Assembly (NCBI GenBank): GCA_964643895.1
Contig: CAZXUE010000002.1
Span: forward strand, 22,568-86,567
Reading direction: 5' to 3'
DNA length: 64,000 bases
Source of the DNA: UBA7683 sp964643895
GTDB taxonomy: Bacteria; Patescibacteriota; Saccharimonadia; Saccharimonadales; UBA7683
The notes under the pieces are model-generated. The model made no database searches. It saw only the letters and a program-made list of their open reading frames with translations, and was not told the DNA's origin. Below, piece after piece: positions 1-8,194 of this stretch; within the stretch, counting starts at the first letter, position 1; every line of letters starts with the position of its first letter. The translations under genes and the position numbers were made by a program.

Positions 1-311
1 AAGAGGCTGAAAAACGAGTTAATGCACTTTTGGGTGAGGCACGTAAAGAAGCCGAAGAAATTGTTAACAAAGGCCGCGAAGAAGCAGGGGCAGTTATTAG
101 TGAGGCCGAAAATGCAGCAGTGAATAAAGCTGAAAAGATTATTGCCGATGGCAAACTCCAGAATGAAGCTGAAGTTTTGAAGGCTCGCGATGCGTTGAAG
201 AAGGAGACCCTTGGTTTGGTGGCTCGGGCAACTGAAGCAGTACTTGGTGAGGCGATTGATGCTAAAAAGAGTGAAACACTCATAAAGAAGGCACTTGAGG
301 AGAACAAATAA
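1..311 (+). CDS. atpF: ATP synthase Fo subunit b, C-terminal part (5' end outside window)
   Basis: The reading frame is already open at base 3 and codes for a long alanine/glutamate/lysine-rich helix (EARKEAEEIVNKGREEAG and onward), typical of the dimeric peripheral stalk of subunit b that links the membrane sector to F1. The membrane-anchoring N-terminus lies outside the window. The stop codon TAA shares its last base with the ATG of atpH, so the two are translationally coupled. The family is assigned from heptad-like composition and position before atpH and atpA. Confidence 0.9.
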   Translation, partial: EAEKRVNALLGEARKEAEEIVNKGREEAGAVISEAENAAVNKAEKIIADGKLQNEAEVLKARDALKKETLGLVARATEAVLGEAIDAKKSETLIKKALEENK

Positions 312-691
312 TGGCGTTGGACCGCGTAGACATTGCTCGTGGATTTATAGCTCGGCTGGATAAAGTCGGTGCCAATAATGCCGTTAAGGAGCTGGCCTCT
401 CTCATTTTGGAGTACCGCTTGCATGGCCAAGTTGACGAGATCATGGCTGAGGTGTCTCGAGAATATGCGCTTACACACGGTATTGTTGAGGCAGAAGCAC
501 GGACCGCGTTCCCTCTTTCGAGTAGCTTGAAGAAGGAGCTTGCTGAGCGCGTCAAACAATCAACTGGTGCAAAAACCGTCATTTTACGCGAGGAGATTGA
601 TAAAAGTCTGCTTGGCGGAGTTGTGATTAGTGCGCCAGATATGGAGTTGGATCTATCATTGAAAACTAAACTTGCGAAGCTAAGGGCATAA
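311..691 (+). CDS. atpH: ATP synthase F1 delta subunit, short form
   Basis: This subunit connects the peripheral stalk to the top of the F1 head. It has 126 residues against roughly 175-180 in most bacteria. The C-terminal signature SLLGGVVISAPDMELDLSLK is present, so the shortening falls in the N-terminal helical bundle that normally binds subunit alpha. The start overlaps the atpF stop by one base and the stop lies 9 bases before atpA. The reduced size suggests a trimmed stator contact, possibly compensated by another protein; that is inference. Confidence 0.9.
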   Translation: MALDRVDIARGFIARLDKVGANNAVKELASLILEYRLHGQVDEIMAEVSREYALTHGIVEAEARTAFPLSSSLKKELAERVKQSTGAKTVILREEIDKSLLGGVVISAPDMELDLSLKTKLAKLRA

Positions 692-700
692 GGAGAAGAT

Positions 701-2251
701 ATGGCTGAAATTTCTATTAAAGAACTAAGTGGCGAACTGCGTGCGGCAATTGATGATCTAAAAGCTGCGGGAACTACACAAGATACGGGTGTGGTTATTC
801 GTGTGGGTGATGGCATCGCCTGGATTTACGGTTTAACTAAGGCTGGCTATAACGAAATGCTTGAGATTGAATCAACCGATGGCAGCAAAATCACCGCTTT
901 TGCACTCAACCTTATGCAAGATGAAATCGGTGCCGTTATTTTGGGTGAAGATACCAAAATCAAAGCAGGTGCCAAAGTTCACCTTACTGGTAAAGTGCTC
1001 GAAATTCCTGTTGGCCCTGAGCTTGTTGGTCGTGTGGTGAACCCACTTGGCCAGGCAATTGACGGTGGTGCTCCAATTAAGAGCAAGCACACTGGTTTGA
1101 TTGAAAAAGACGCCCCAGGCGTGCTTGATCGTAAATCGGTGTTTGAGCCTGTGATGACTGGTATTGTAGCGGTAGATGCTCTAGTGCCGATTGGCCGTGG
1201 CCAGCGTGAGCTTATCATTGGAGATCGTCAAACTGGTAAAACTGCTATTGCAATTGACGCTATGATCAACCAGGCAAAGCAAAAAACCGGCATCATTAAC
1301 GTATACGTTGCTATTGGTCAAAAGAACGCCAAGGTTGCTCGTCTTATTGAACGGCTCAAGCAAGAAGGTGTGATGGATCAAACCATTGTGGTCGCAACCT
1401 CTCCATCTGACCCAGCTTCTATGCAGTATCTTGCGCCGTACGCAGGTGCAGCTATGGGCGAATACTTCCGTGATAACGGCGAACATGGCCTGATTATTTA
1501 CGATGATCTTTCTAAGCACGCTGCTGCATATCGCCAGATGTCACTCCTACTCCGCCGCCCGCCGGGACGCGAAGCGTATCCGGGTGATGTGTTCTACCTT
1601 CACTCTCGGCTTCTCGAACGAGCTGCAAAACTTTCAGACGAACTTGGCGGCGGTTCACTGACTGCCCTGCCAATCATTGAAACGCAGGCCGGTGATGTTT
1701 CTGCATACATTCCGACTAACGTAATTTCAATTACCGATGGTCAGATCTTCCTAGAAACCAACCTCTTCCATCAGGGTATTCGACCGGCAATCTCCGTTGG
1801 TACCTCTGTTTCTCGTGTGGGTGGTGCTGCGCAGACCAAAACCATTAAGTCTGTTTCTGGCGGTATCAAACTTTCACTTGCACAGTTCCGCGAACTTGCT
1901 GCATTCTCACAATTTTCTACCGATCTTGATGCAGAAACCAAACAGCGTATCGAGCGCGGTCAGCGTCTTACGGAAATTCTGAAGCAGCCACAATATGCCC
2001 CACTCGCAATTTGGGAGCAAGCTGCTACCCTACTTGCTGCTAACGAGGGAGCCTTTGATGTTGTGCCAGTAGAAAAAATCAAAGAAGCACAGAAGAGCTT
2101 ACTTTCCACTCTCCATACACAATATAAAAAAGAAATGACAGCGCTTGATAAAGGTGATCAAAAGGTTGAAGGCGAAGTAAGAGACCTCATTCTTAAAATT
2201 GCCAAGGCTGTCGCCGCAGACTTCGTGGTTAAAGAGGTTGCCCATGAGTAG
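701..2251 (+). CDS. atpA: ATP synthase F1 subunit alpha
   Basis: Non-catalytic nucleotide-binding subunit of the F1 hexamer, 516 residues, full length. The P-loop GDRQTGKT lies near residue 172, and the alpha-specific segments PGREAYPGDVFYLHSRLLERAA and SISVGTSVSRVGG-type motifs are intact. A Shine-Dalgarno AGGAGAAG sits at about 690. The last eight bases overlap the start of a small unknown gene at 2244, so the operon continues without a gap. Confidence 0.98.
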   Translation: MAEISIKELSGELRAAIDDLKAAGTTQDTGVVIRVGDGIAWIYGLTKAGYNEMLEIESTDGSKITAFALNLMQDEIGAVILGEDTKIKAGAKVHLTGKVLEIPVGPELVGRVVNPLGQAIDGGAPIKSKHTGLIEKDAPGVLDRKSVFEPVMTGIVAVDALVPIGRGQRELIIGDRQTGKTAIAIDAMINQAKQKTGIINVYVAIGQKNAKVARLIERLKQEGVMDQTIVVATSPSDPASMQYLAPYAGAAMGEYFRDNGEHGLIIYDDLSKHAAAYRQMSLLLRRPPGREAYPGDVFYLHSRLLERAAKLSDELGGGSLTALPIIETQAGDVSAYIPTNVISITDGQIFLETNLFHQGIRPAISVGTSVSRVGGAAQTKTIKSVSGGIKLSLAQFRELAAFSQFSTDLDAETKQRIERGQRLTEILKQPQYAPLAIWEQAATLLAANEGAFDVVPVEKIKEAQKSLLSTLHTQYKKEMTALDKGDQKVEGEVRDLILKIAKAVAADFVVKEVAHE

Positions 2252-2501
2252 TTTACCGATCTCAGGTGAGGCAATTACAATTACTGCTTGCATTAGTGCA
2301 ATGCCTGGTTCTGAGCGACACCAGGCTCCACTATTGAATGGTTTGCTTGCGGTTGGTGTTCCTGAAGCCTCTGCCATCGAGGCGGCGGCTAGTGCAGTGA
2401 CGGATCCTACGTTGCGGTCTGTACGGCGGACTGTTGGTGACCTTGCGGTTGGTGTTGAGCTAGGCCTTCAAATGCGTAAGGAGCAGTTTGCCAATGGCTA
2501 G
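2244..2501 (+). CDS. Unknown 85-residue protein inserted between atpA and atpG
   Basis: The ATG at 2244 lies inside the end of atpA and is preceded by AGAGG at 2233, a well-spaced ribosome binding site. The gene ends at 2501, eight bases inside atpG. The protein is alanine/valine-rich and mostly helical in appearance (for example LLAVGVPEASAIEAAASAVT), without a clear membrane segment or known motif. It does not resemble any standard ATP synthase subunit. Overlap at both ends implies co-translation with atpA and atpG. Function unknown; a role in ATP synthase assembly or regulation is only suggested by position. Confidence 0.75.
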   Translation: MSSLPISGEAITITACISAMPGSERHQAPLLNGLLAVGVPEASAIEAAASAVTDPTLRSVRRTVGDLAVGVELGLQMRKEQFANG

Positions 2502-3360
2502 TACGCAGCAATTACGAGGGCGCATTACATCTGTTAAGAATACAAAACAGATTACTAAAGCCATGGAGCTTGTGGCGGCTTCTAAGCTGCGCCGTGCGCA
2601 GGAAGCTGCAAATGCTTCGCGTGAGTTTGCTAGGATTGCGAACGAGCTGCTTACTCGTATTCGCCAACTGACTGATGTAAACAAGCACGCTTTGTTTGAG
2701 CGAAGAGCTATTAAAACCCGTCTGCTGATTGTTGTCGCATCAGATCGTGGTTTAGCTGGTGGCTATAATGCAAGTTTGCTTAAGCAGTTTGCAGCTGGGC
2801 TAAAAGCAGATCAAGAAGCTGGTGTTAGCAGTAAGATCATCACTGTTGGCAAAAAAGCAACTGCCTTTACCGGTAAGGTGCATGATCTTGAAGTTTTGGG
2901 GGCGTATCACGATTTTGTCGATAATCCAACTGCCGAGGATCTTCGCCCAATTTTAATTACCGCATTAGATGGTTTTAAGAACGGTAATTTTGATGCCGTA
3001 GATATTGTTTACACCGATTTTGTTTCAAGCATCAAGCAAATCCCAAGCATTGCTCGTCTACTTCCAGTTGCGTTTAACGATGTAGAGCTTTCGGCGCATC
3101 TTGAAGATGCCGTGTTTGAGCCAACTCCTAAAAAGGTTTTAGATGAAGTTACCGAACGGTTTGTAGAGGTAACCATGATGCAGTATATGCTAGAATCTGC
3201 CGCCTCAGAACACTCTTCTCGAATGCTCGCCATGAAGAACGCAACCGACAACGCCAACGATATTGTTGATGATCTCACCTTGGCACTTAACACCGCTCGA
3301 CAGGCAGCAATCACCCAAGAGCTTGCCGAAATCACTGGCGGCGCGGAGGCAATATCATGA
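2494..3360 (+). CDS. atpG: ATP synthase F1 subunit gamma
   Basis: Central rotor shaft of F1, 288 residues. The N-terminal motif GRITSVKNTKQITKAMELVA and the C-terminal helix with DNANDIVDDLTLALNTARQA are both typical. The ATG at 2494 is preferred over an in-frame TTG at 2488 because TAAGGAG at 2477 is correctly spaced for it. It overlaps the preceding small gene by eight bases, and its own stop overlaps the next small gene by four (ATGA). Confidence 0.97.
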   Translation: MASTQQLRGRITSVKNTKQITKAMELVAASKLRRAQEAANASREFARIANELLTRIRQLTDVNKHALFERRAIKTRLLIVVASDRGLAGGYNASLLKQFAAGLKADQEAGVSSKIITVGKKATAFTGKVHDLEVLGAYHDFVDNPTAEDLRPILITALDGFKNGNFDAVDIVYTDFVSSIKQIPSIARLLPVAFNDVELSAHLEDAVFEPTPKKVLDEVTERFVEVTMMQYMLESAASEHSSRMLAMKNATDNANDIVDDLTLALNTARQAAITQELAEITGGAEAIS

Positions 3361-3731
3361 AGCACAACCTAGATTTACCGCCCAATCCACTAGCAGTAGT
3401 TCTACATAGCCAGGAGCGACCAGATTTACACCTACCCCTTTTTATGGCGCACGTACAACCACCATTTGTAGTAAAGGGATTTCAAGATTTAACCAGAGAG
3501 CCAAATCCTAGCAACTCTGTATTGCATCGTACGATCTTGAGTGCTGCGAATGTGCTATTCATAGATGATAGCTTGCTGGGTCCGACTACCGCTGATGCAC
3601 AGCTTGCTATCGCTGCTGCCAGGGCAAGCACCGACAGTCANNNNNNNNNNGTATATGATGGCCAGTATCGGTCGTACCAGCTTACCGTAGAAGAAGAACT
3701 TGCAGCAGTTCTACCAAGCAATAGAATATAA
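3357..3731 (+). CDS. Unknown ~124-residue protein inserted between atpG and atpD (contains assembly gap)
   Basis: The start is coupled to atpG by an ATGA overlap and carries GGAGG seven bases upstream. The first part reads LPPNPLAVVLHSQERPD, then alternating hydrophobic stretches; the C-terminus contains LTVEEELAAVLPSNRI. A 10-N gap at 3641-3650 interrupts the gene, so the true length and the joining frame are not certain. No family is recognised. It is the second of three unrelated small genes inside this operon. Confidence 0.65.
   Translation: MKHNLDLPPNPLAVVLHSQERPDLHLPLFMAHVQPPFVVKGFQDLTREPNPSNSVLHRTILSAANVLFIDDSLLGPTTADAQLAIAAARASTDSXXXXVYDGQYRSYQLTVEEELAAVLPSNRI
3641..3650. other. Assembly gap (10 N)
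   Basis: Ten N bases inside the small gene between atpG and atpD. The round number indicates a scaffold placeholder, so the real distance is unknown. Confidence 0.99.
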
Positions 3732-3761
3732 GAAGTGAAAGTTATCGAAGGAGATAAGATA

Positions 3762-5153
3762 ATGGCAGTATTAGAAAAAGTAAAGCAAGCAGTTGGTAAG
3801 ATTACCCGAGTGGTGGGCGTGGTTGTGGATGTAGAATTCAGCAAAGATTTTCTACCTGCAATTTATAATGCACTTGAGATTGAGGTTCAGGGTAAAAAAG
3901 TACTTCTTGAGGTTGCGCAACACCTTGATGAATCTAGTGTGCGAGCGATTTCACTGGCTTCAACAGATGGTTTAAGGCGCGGAACAGAGGTAAAAGATAC
4001 CGGTGCACCAATTTCAGTGCCAATTGGCGACGCAACCCAGGGGCGCATGTTTAGCGTGACTGGTGAGCCGATTGATGGCAAAGAAGATAAGTTTACGGAG
4101 CGCGCAGCAATTCACCGCCGCCCACCGACTCTTGAAGAGCAATCTGGTAAGGTTGAGATTCTTGAAACTGGTATTAAGGTGATCGATCTGATTGCGCCAA
4201 TGACTAAGGGTGGCAAGGTCGGTCTCTTTGGTGGTGCTGGTGTGGGTAAAACCGTGCTTATTACCGAACTTATTAACAATATCGCAAAATTCCACAGTGG
4301 TAACTCGGTATTTGCGGGTGTTGGTGAACGTACTCGTGAAGGTAACGATCTGTACTACGAAATGGAAGAATCAGGCGTGCTTGATAAAACATCACTCGTG
4401 TTCGGTCAGATGAATGAACCACCAGGGGCCCGTCTTCGTGTGGCGCTTTCTGGCCTGACGATGGCAGAAGGCTTCCGCGATCAAGGTAAAGACGTACTCT
4501 TCTTTGTTGATAATATCTTCCGCTTTACACAGGCTGGTGCAGAGGTGTCTGCACTACTCGGCCGACTTCCTTCAGCCGCTGGTTACCAGCCAAACTTGGC
4601 TCAGGAAATGGGTGAAATGCAGGAACGCATCACCAGTACCAAAAAGGGTTCAATTACCTCTGTGCAGGCTGTGTACGTGCCAGCAGATGATTTAACCGAC
4701 CCTGCTCCAGCAACAACCTTTGCCCACCTCGATTCAACCATCGTACTCAACCGTGCCTTGACCGAGCTCGGTCTCTACCCTGCGGTTGATCCACTCGATT
4801 CAAACTCAACTATTCTTGACCCAGAAGTGGTTGGCGTTGAACATTACGAGGTTGCTCGTGGTGTTCAGAAGATTTTGCAGCGCTACAAAGACCTGCAAGA
4901 CATCATTGCTATTCTTGGCATGGAAGAGCTTTCAGACGAAGATAAAAAGATCGTTGGCCGCGCCCGCCGCATCCAACGATTCTTAACCCAGCCATTCCAT
5001 GTTGCCGAAGTCTTCTCTGGAATCCCCGGTGTCTATGTGAAGCTTGAAGATACCATTAAAGGCTTCCGTGAAATTCTGGATGGTAAACATGATGATAAAT
5101 CTGAGAGCGCATTCTATATGAAAGGCTCCATTAAGGACGTAAAGGAGAAATAG
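3762..5153 (+). CDS. atpD: ATP synthase F1 subunit beta (catalytic)
   Basis: Catalytic subunit of F1, 463 residues. It has the P-loop GGAGVGKT, the catalytic region GERTREGNDLYYEM, the Walker B region VLFFVDNIFRFTQAG, and the C-terminal lever MEELSDEDK (DELSEED equivalent). The ATG at 3762 follows AAGGAGATAAG, so it is chosen over an in-frame ATG at 3735. The stop TAG is directly followed by the ATG of the next small gene. Confidence 0.98.
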   Translation: MAVLEKVKQAVGKITRVVGVVVDVEFSKDFLPAIYNALEIEVQGKKVLLEVAQHLDESSVRAISLASTDGLRRGTEVKDTGAPISVPIGDATQGRMFSVTGEPIDGKEDKFTERAAIHRRPPTLEEQSGKVEILETGIKVIDLIAPMTKGGKVGLFGGAGVGKTVLITELINNIAKFHSGNSVFAGVGERTREGNDLYYEMEESGVLDKTSLVFGQMNEPPGARLRVALSGLTMAEGFRDQGKDVLFFVDNIFRFTQAGAEVSALLGRLPSAAGYQPNLAQEMGEMQERITSTKKGSITSVQAVYVPADDLTDPAPATTFAHLDSTIVLNRALTELGLYPAVDPLDSNSTILDPEVVGVEHYEVARGVQKILQRYKDLQDIIAILGMEELSDEDKKIVGRARRIQRFLTQPFHVAEVFSGIPGVYVKLEDTIKGFREILDGKHDDKSESAFYMKGSIKDVKEK

Positions 5154-5489
5154 ATGGTTGATCGCCAGCCATTTGAAGGATTTTCTAGACCTTTTGACGG
5201 ATCTCCGGACATAGGATATGAAGACGGTTTCTTACCGAGGGATCCACTTGAAGCAATTCAAGATAAAATGAGAGTACATTTTGCTGAGTTGGCTGAAGCT
5301 GGCTTGATAGACCCTGCTACTTTTGCTGAACTGTTAGTTAACGTCCTTGATTGGACCACTATGGCTTTTGAGGCTGGCCTACACACTAACCTTATTCATC
5401 CGAAGGTCGACTGTGCAGAAGGAGCGGACGTTGCTGTCGGGCAGCTGCCTGTTGAACTACCTAATCAAAGAGAGGGCCGCAGTGATTAA
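5154..5489 (+). CDS. Unknown 111-residue protein inserted between atpD and atpC
   Basis: The ATG follows the atpD stop without a gap, with AAGGAGAAA as ribosome binding site. The protein has an aromatic, proline-rich N-terminus (QPFEGFSRPFDGSPD), a predicted helical middle (LEAIQDKMRVHFAELAEAGL, then FAELLVNVLDWTTMAFEAGL) and a polar tail. It overlaps atpC by eight bases. No family recognised. Its signals match those of real operon members, so it is very likely expressed with F1. Confidence 0.75.
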   Translation: MVDRQPFEGFSRPFDGSPDIGYEDGFLPRDPLEAIQDKMRVHFAELAEAGLIDPATFAELLVNVLDWTTMAFEAGLHTNLIHPKVDCAEGADVAVGQLPVELPNQREGRSD

Positions 5490-5904
5490 GTTTCAGATTA
5501 TCACGCTTTCTGGCATTAAATTTGACGAGGATGTTTACGAAATTCAGTTGCCAACGCCTGATGGCCAAATTGGTATCTTCCCTCATCATATGCCACTAGT
5601 TAGCTTGGCAGTACCGGGTCTGATATCGGTACGAAAAAATGAGCGGGATCCGGTTGATAAAATGGAGTACTTTGCTACAGATGGTGGTGTTATTGAGATA
5701 CTTGATAATACAGTACGAATTTTGGCTGATGAGGCGGTACATGCCGAGGATATCCACGAGGAAAGTGCTAAGAAAGCCTTGGTCGCTGCCGAAGAGGCGT
5801 ACAAAAACGCCAAAGATAAGGTTAGCCTTGATAAAGCTCAATCTATGATTGACCGCCAAGCCGTTCGACTCAATGTAGCTAAGTACAAACGCCGCACGCG
5901 CTAG
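5482..5904 (+). CDS. atpC: ATP synthase F1 subunit epsilon
   Basis: Rotor subunit at the base of the central stalk, 140 residues. It has the beta-sandwich motif QLPTPDGQIGIFPHHMPLVS and a C-terminal helical hairpin (ESAKKALVAAEEAYKNAK) that can act as an intrinsic inhibitor. A GTG start at 5482 with AGAGAGGG upstream is chosen because longer in-frame extensions have no binding site and do not resemble the family. It is the last gene of the operon. Confidence 0.93.
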   Translation: MIKFQIITLSGIKFDEDVYEIQLPTPDGQIGIFPHHMPLVSLAVPGLISVRKNERDPVDKMEYFATDGGVIEILDNTVRILADEAVHAEDIHEESAKKALVAAEEAYKNAKDKVSLDKAQSMIDRQAVRLNVAKYKRRTR

Positions 5905-5917
5905 ATTTGTTTTAAGG

Positions 5918-6266
5918 CTAAGCCCCCTCTTCGTTAAGCACTTGTTCTAATTCGTTGATCTCTCTGGTTGTTCGATCTATGGCTTCAACTGTGGCTGCGC
6001 TGCCCAGGGGCAAACCTCTTAGCGAATGCTTCGAGTTGAGCGTCGCTGAGTACGTTAGACCCGTCACGCCTAGGTATTTCCCCGCTTCCTGTCAACCGGG
6101 CTAGCTCTTGCTCGACTGTTCCAATGACAACACTGGGTAGTCTGCTGCCTTCGGTTTCCAACGCTGCTTTAAGAGCCATGCCGCCCTGAGCATCTACTAA
6201 CTTACCTTCACCAACGTGCGGTATGGTGGCTGCTGCCTCTCTTGCTTCTTGTGCGCTTAGTACCAT
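5918..6266 (-). pseudogene. Small unknown gene with probable one-base frameshift
   Basis: An ATG at 6266 with AGAGGA upstream opens a frame that stops at 5985 (93 residues, MVLSAQEAREAAATIPHVGE onward). Near 6005 the adjacent frame takes over with good coding character (SAATVEAIDRTTREINELEQ) and ends at a TAG at 5918. A single-base indel near the CCCC run would join them into a protein of about 116 residues. Either it is a sequencing error or recent decay. Helix-rich, no family recognised. Confidence 0.55.
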
Positions 6267-6300
6267 ATAATCCTCTGTGTAAATTTTAGCGAAATATTGA

Positions 6301-6329
6301 TTGCCATATTGTGATATATGTCATACAAT
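6301..6329 (+). promoter_or_regulatory. Sigma70-type promoter for carbonic-anhydrase-like gene
   Basis: TTGCCA at 6301 and TACAAT at 6324 are separated by 17 bases. A Shine-Dalgarno AGGAA precedes the ATG at 6364. Confidence 0.65.
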
Positions 6330-6363
6330 GCTCGTGAGATAAATTAACAAAAATAGGAAATCC

Positions 6364-7368
6364 ATGACGGACGAAGGAATAAACCGGGTTATGACTGAAG
6401 TAGAACCAAAGGTGTATCGTGTTACTAAAATCGCAGATGGCTTGGGCCTGGGTAACGGCGCGATTGGTGTTCGCTCAAGAATAGAAGATGAGAATGACCC
6501 ACTGAATGATGTAGTCCGACAGATTGCTGAGAGTGTTATTGACGCAGGACAGATCTTGGTCAGGGTTGATGTCGATAAAGACGGCAAAAGGCTTGATGAT
6601 GATGGTTGCGGTGATGGACGTGGTGTTACTGCTGTTTTTGAGGGAGACCCAAGCAATCTCAAGCAGAAGTCTTTAAATCGAAGTAAGGTATTTGGCGGCG
6701 GCGTTATTATGGAAACTGCCGCTCTCATTGGTACCGGCACTGCTCTGGATCAAGATTTGCAAACGCTACCGCTGGCGGCAGCATCGAGACTTAATCTACA
6801 CGGTATTGACTTTGGTGGTCATACGGATCCGCATTTTCGCAACGATGCCGGAAAAAGTGGTTGCGGAGCTATTGATAAGCTTCCGGAAGCAATCAGTTCA
6901 GTTGTTAAGAATGAGCAGACAATTAGAGGCATACTTGAGGTTCTGGGTGTTGACGAGGATCAGAGTGATGTAGTGGAGGGGGTACTGGCAAACTACAGAG
7001 ATTATTATCGGCATCATATTGAGAATAGTAGCGAAGCTTATAATGGTGCGCAAACCGTGCAAGAAACACTTATCAACAATGGTAAAATTACGAAAGAACT
7101 CGAGCCTTCGCATGCGGAAGTCGCGGTGGTTCTAAATACAGTAGCAGGTATGACAGTTGATCAGGCAAGGCTGCGCGAGGCTACCGGTGGTGTGGCTCAG
7201 GCATTTGCGGTTGATGTATGGCGGTTAAGGGAGGTTGCGGATCGCAGCTTCGAAGACCCGACGCAGAGACAGCAGGCCTACATAAGTATGCTTGTTCATA
7301 CTGTAGCGGTTGCAGAGGTATTAACTCAGGGTGATTTGCCGGTCTACCTTGTCAGCGACAAAAATTAG
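6364..7368 (+). CDS. Carbonic-anhydrase-like metalloprotein (candidate)
   Basis: 334 residues, no signal peptide. DDDGCGDGRG (Cys82) and GGHTDPHF...SGCGAIDK (His153, His157, Cys167) give a Cys-His-Cys pattern. This recalls the CxDxR...HxxC metal site of beta-type carbonic anhydrases and the cadmium-type (CDCA) enzymes of diatoms. If so it would hydrate CO2 in the cytoplasm. The C-terminal half (from about residue 190) is helical and unfamiliar, with a metal-ligand-like YYRHH segment. The gene has its own promoter and ends overlapping the convergent membrane protein gene by four bases. The motif is seen directly; the family is an inference. Confidence 0.45.
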   Translation: MTDEGINRVMTEVEPKVYRVTKIADGLGLGNGAIGVRSRIEDENDPLNDVVRQIAESVIDAGQILVRVDVDKDGKRLDDDGCGDGRGVTAVFEGDPSNLKQKSLNRSKVFGGGVIMETAALIGTGTALDQDLQTLPLAAASRLNLHGIDFGGHTDPHFRNDAGKSGCGAIDKLPEAISSVVKNEQTIRGILEVLGVDEDQSDVVEGVLANYRDYYRHHIENSSEAYNGAQTVQETLINNGKITKELEPSHAEVAVVLNTVAGMTVDQARLREATGGVAQAFAVDVWRLREVADRSFEDPTQRQQAYISMLVHTVAVAEVLTQGDLPVYLVSDKN

Positions 7369-8165
7369 AGGTCATAGTTTCCGAAGATGACATTGGTAGT
7401 CACCACTACTCCGGCAACAATAGTGATAAGCAGGAGTATGAGAAGTAAGAAGTAATTAAGCCAGTGAATTTTCGGCTTCTCAATATTTTTGTCAGTAGAA
7501 ATCTGTAGCTGACGATATAATGCAGCGTTGCCAGCGGTATTAAAGAGAGCTCCAACGAATGGCACTATGCTCGTAAATCCCATCCCGAATACTTCAAGCA
7601 GTCTTCCTTTAGTGAGTGTCTTAATGCGTTCGTGTGATTCTTTGACGCTTTTCTCTGCTGGTTCGTCCATAATAACGTAACTTAGTAAGCTGTAGCGAAG
7701 AGCCGCAATAATTCCAGGAATAATAAATAGAAGTGACCAGCCGAGTATTTTAACCAATGCCAATGCTAGCGAGCCACATAGTCGCCAAAATCGCTTGCTT
7801 GTTGCATCGATCGCCTCGCGTACACCTACTTTTTTACTTTTTTCGCTTTGAAGTGTCACGTAGCTGAGTATGCCACTGAGATAAATACTTAGAACAAAGA
7901 CAATAATAACAAACAGCGCTACGAAGCTTGCTACAAATACTACAAGCTCAATACTTACTGGCGGCGTAGAAGTGCCCGCAGATTGAGCGGGTTGTCGCCC
8001 AGAAAGATCGCTACCTTGTGAAAGAGTAGAAAATATCCCGGTAATTATGAGAAAAATGGCCCATCCACGATTGGTGTTAAAAAGTTTCTGCGAGGCTCGA
8101 TACGCCAACACGAACGGGTTTGATATGTACTCAGCACTTTCGGTTACCTTTTGATCTCGATTCAT
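7365..8165 (-). CDS. Multi-pass integral membrane protein of unknown function
   Basis: 266 residues with about five to six hydrophobic segments (near residues 35-50, 73-100, 130-160, 190-215, 235-260). The internal IIPGIIAALRYSLLSYVIMDEP resembles DUF975/glycerophosphodiesterase-membrane-domain-like proteins, in which a PG-x-arginine motif ends a helix. The start at 8165 has AAAGGA upstream, and an extended -10 (TGATACAAT) lies about 25 bases before it. No enzymatic motif is visible. Confidence 0.75.
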   Translation of the reverse strand: MNRDQKVTESAEYISNPFVLAYRASQKLFNTNRGWAIFLIITGIFSTLSQGSDLSGRQPAQSAGTSTPPVSIELVVFVASFVALFVIIVFVLSIYLSGILSYVTLQSEKSKKVGVREAIDATSKRFWRLCGSLALALVKILGWSLLFIIPGIIAALRYSLLSYVIMDEPAEKSVKESHERIKTLTKGRLLEVFGMGFTSIVPFVGALFNTAGNAALYRQLQISTDKNIEKPKIHWLNYFLLLILLLITIVAGVVVTTNVIFGNYDL

Positions 8166-8194
8166 AAGGGTCCTTTATTTATAACGCTATTGTA

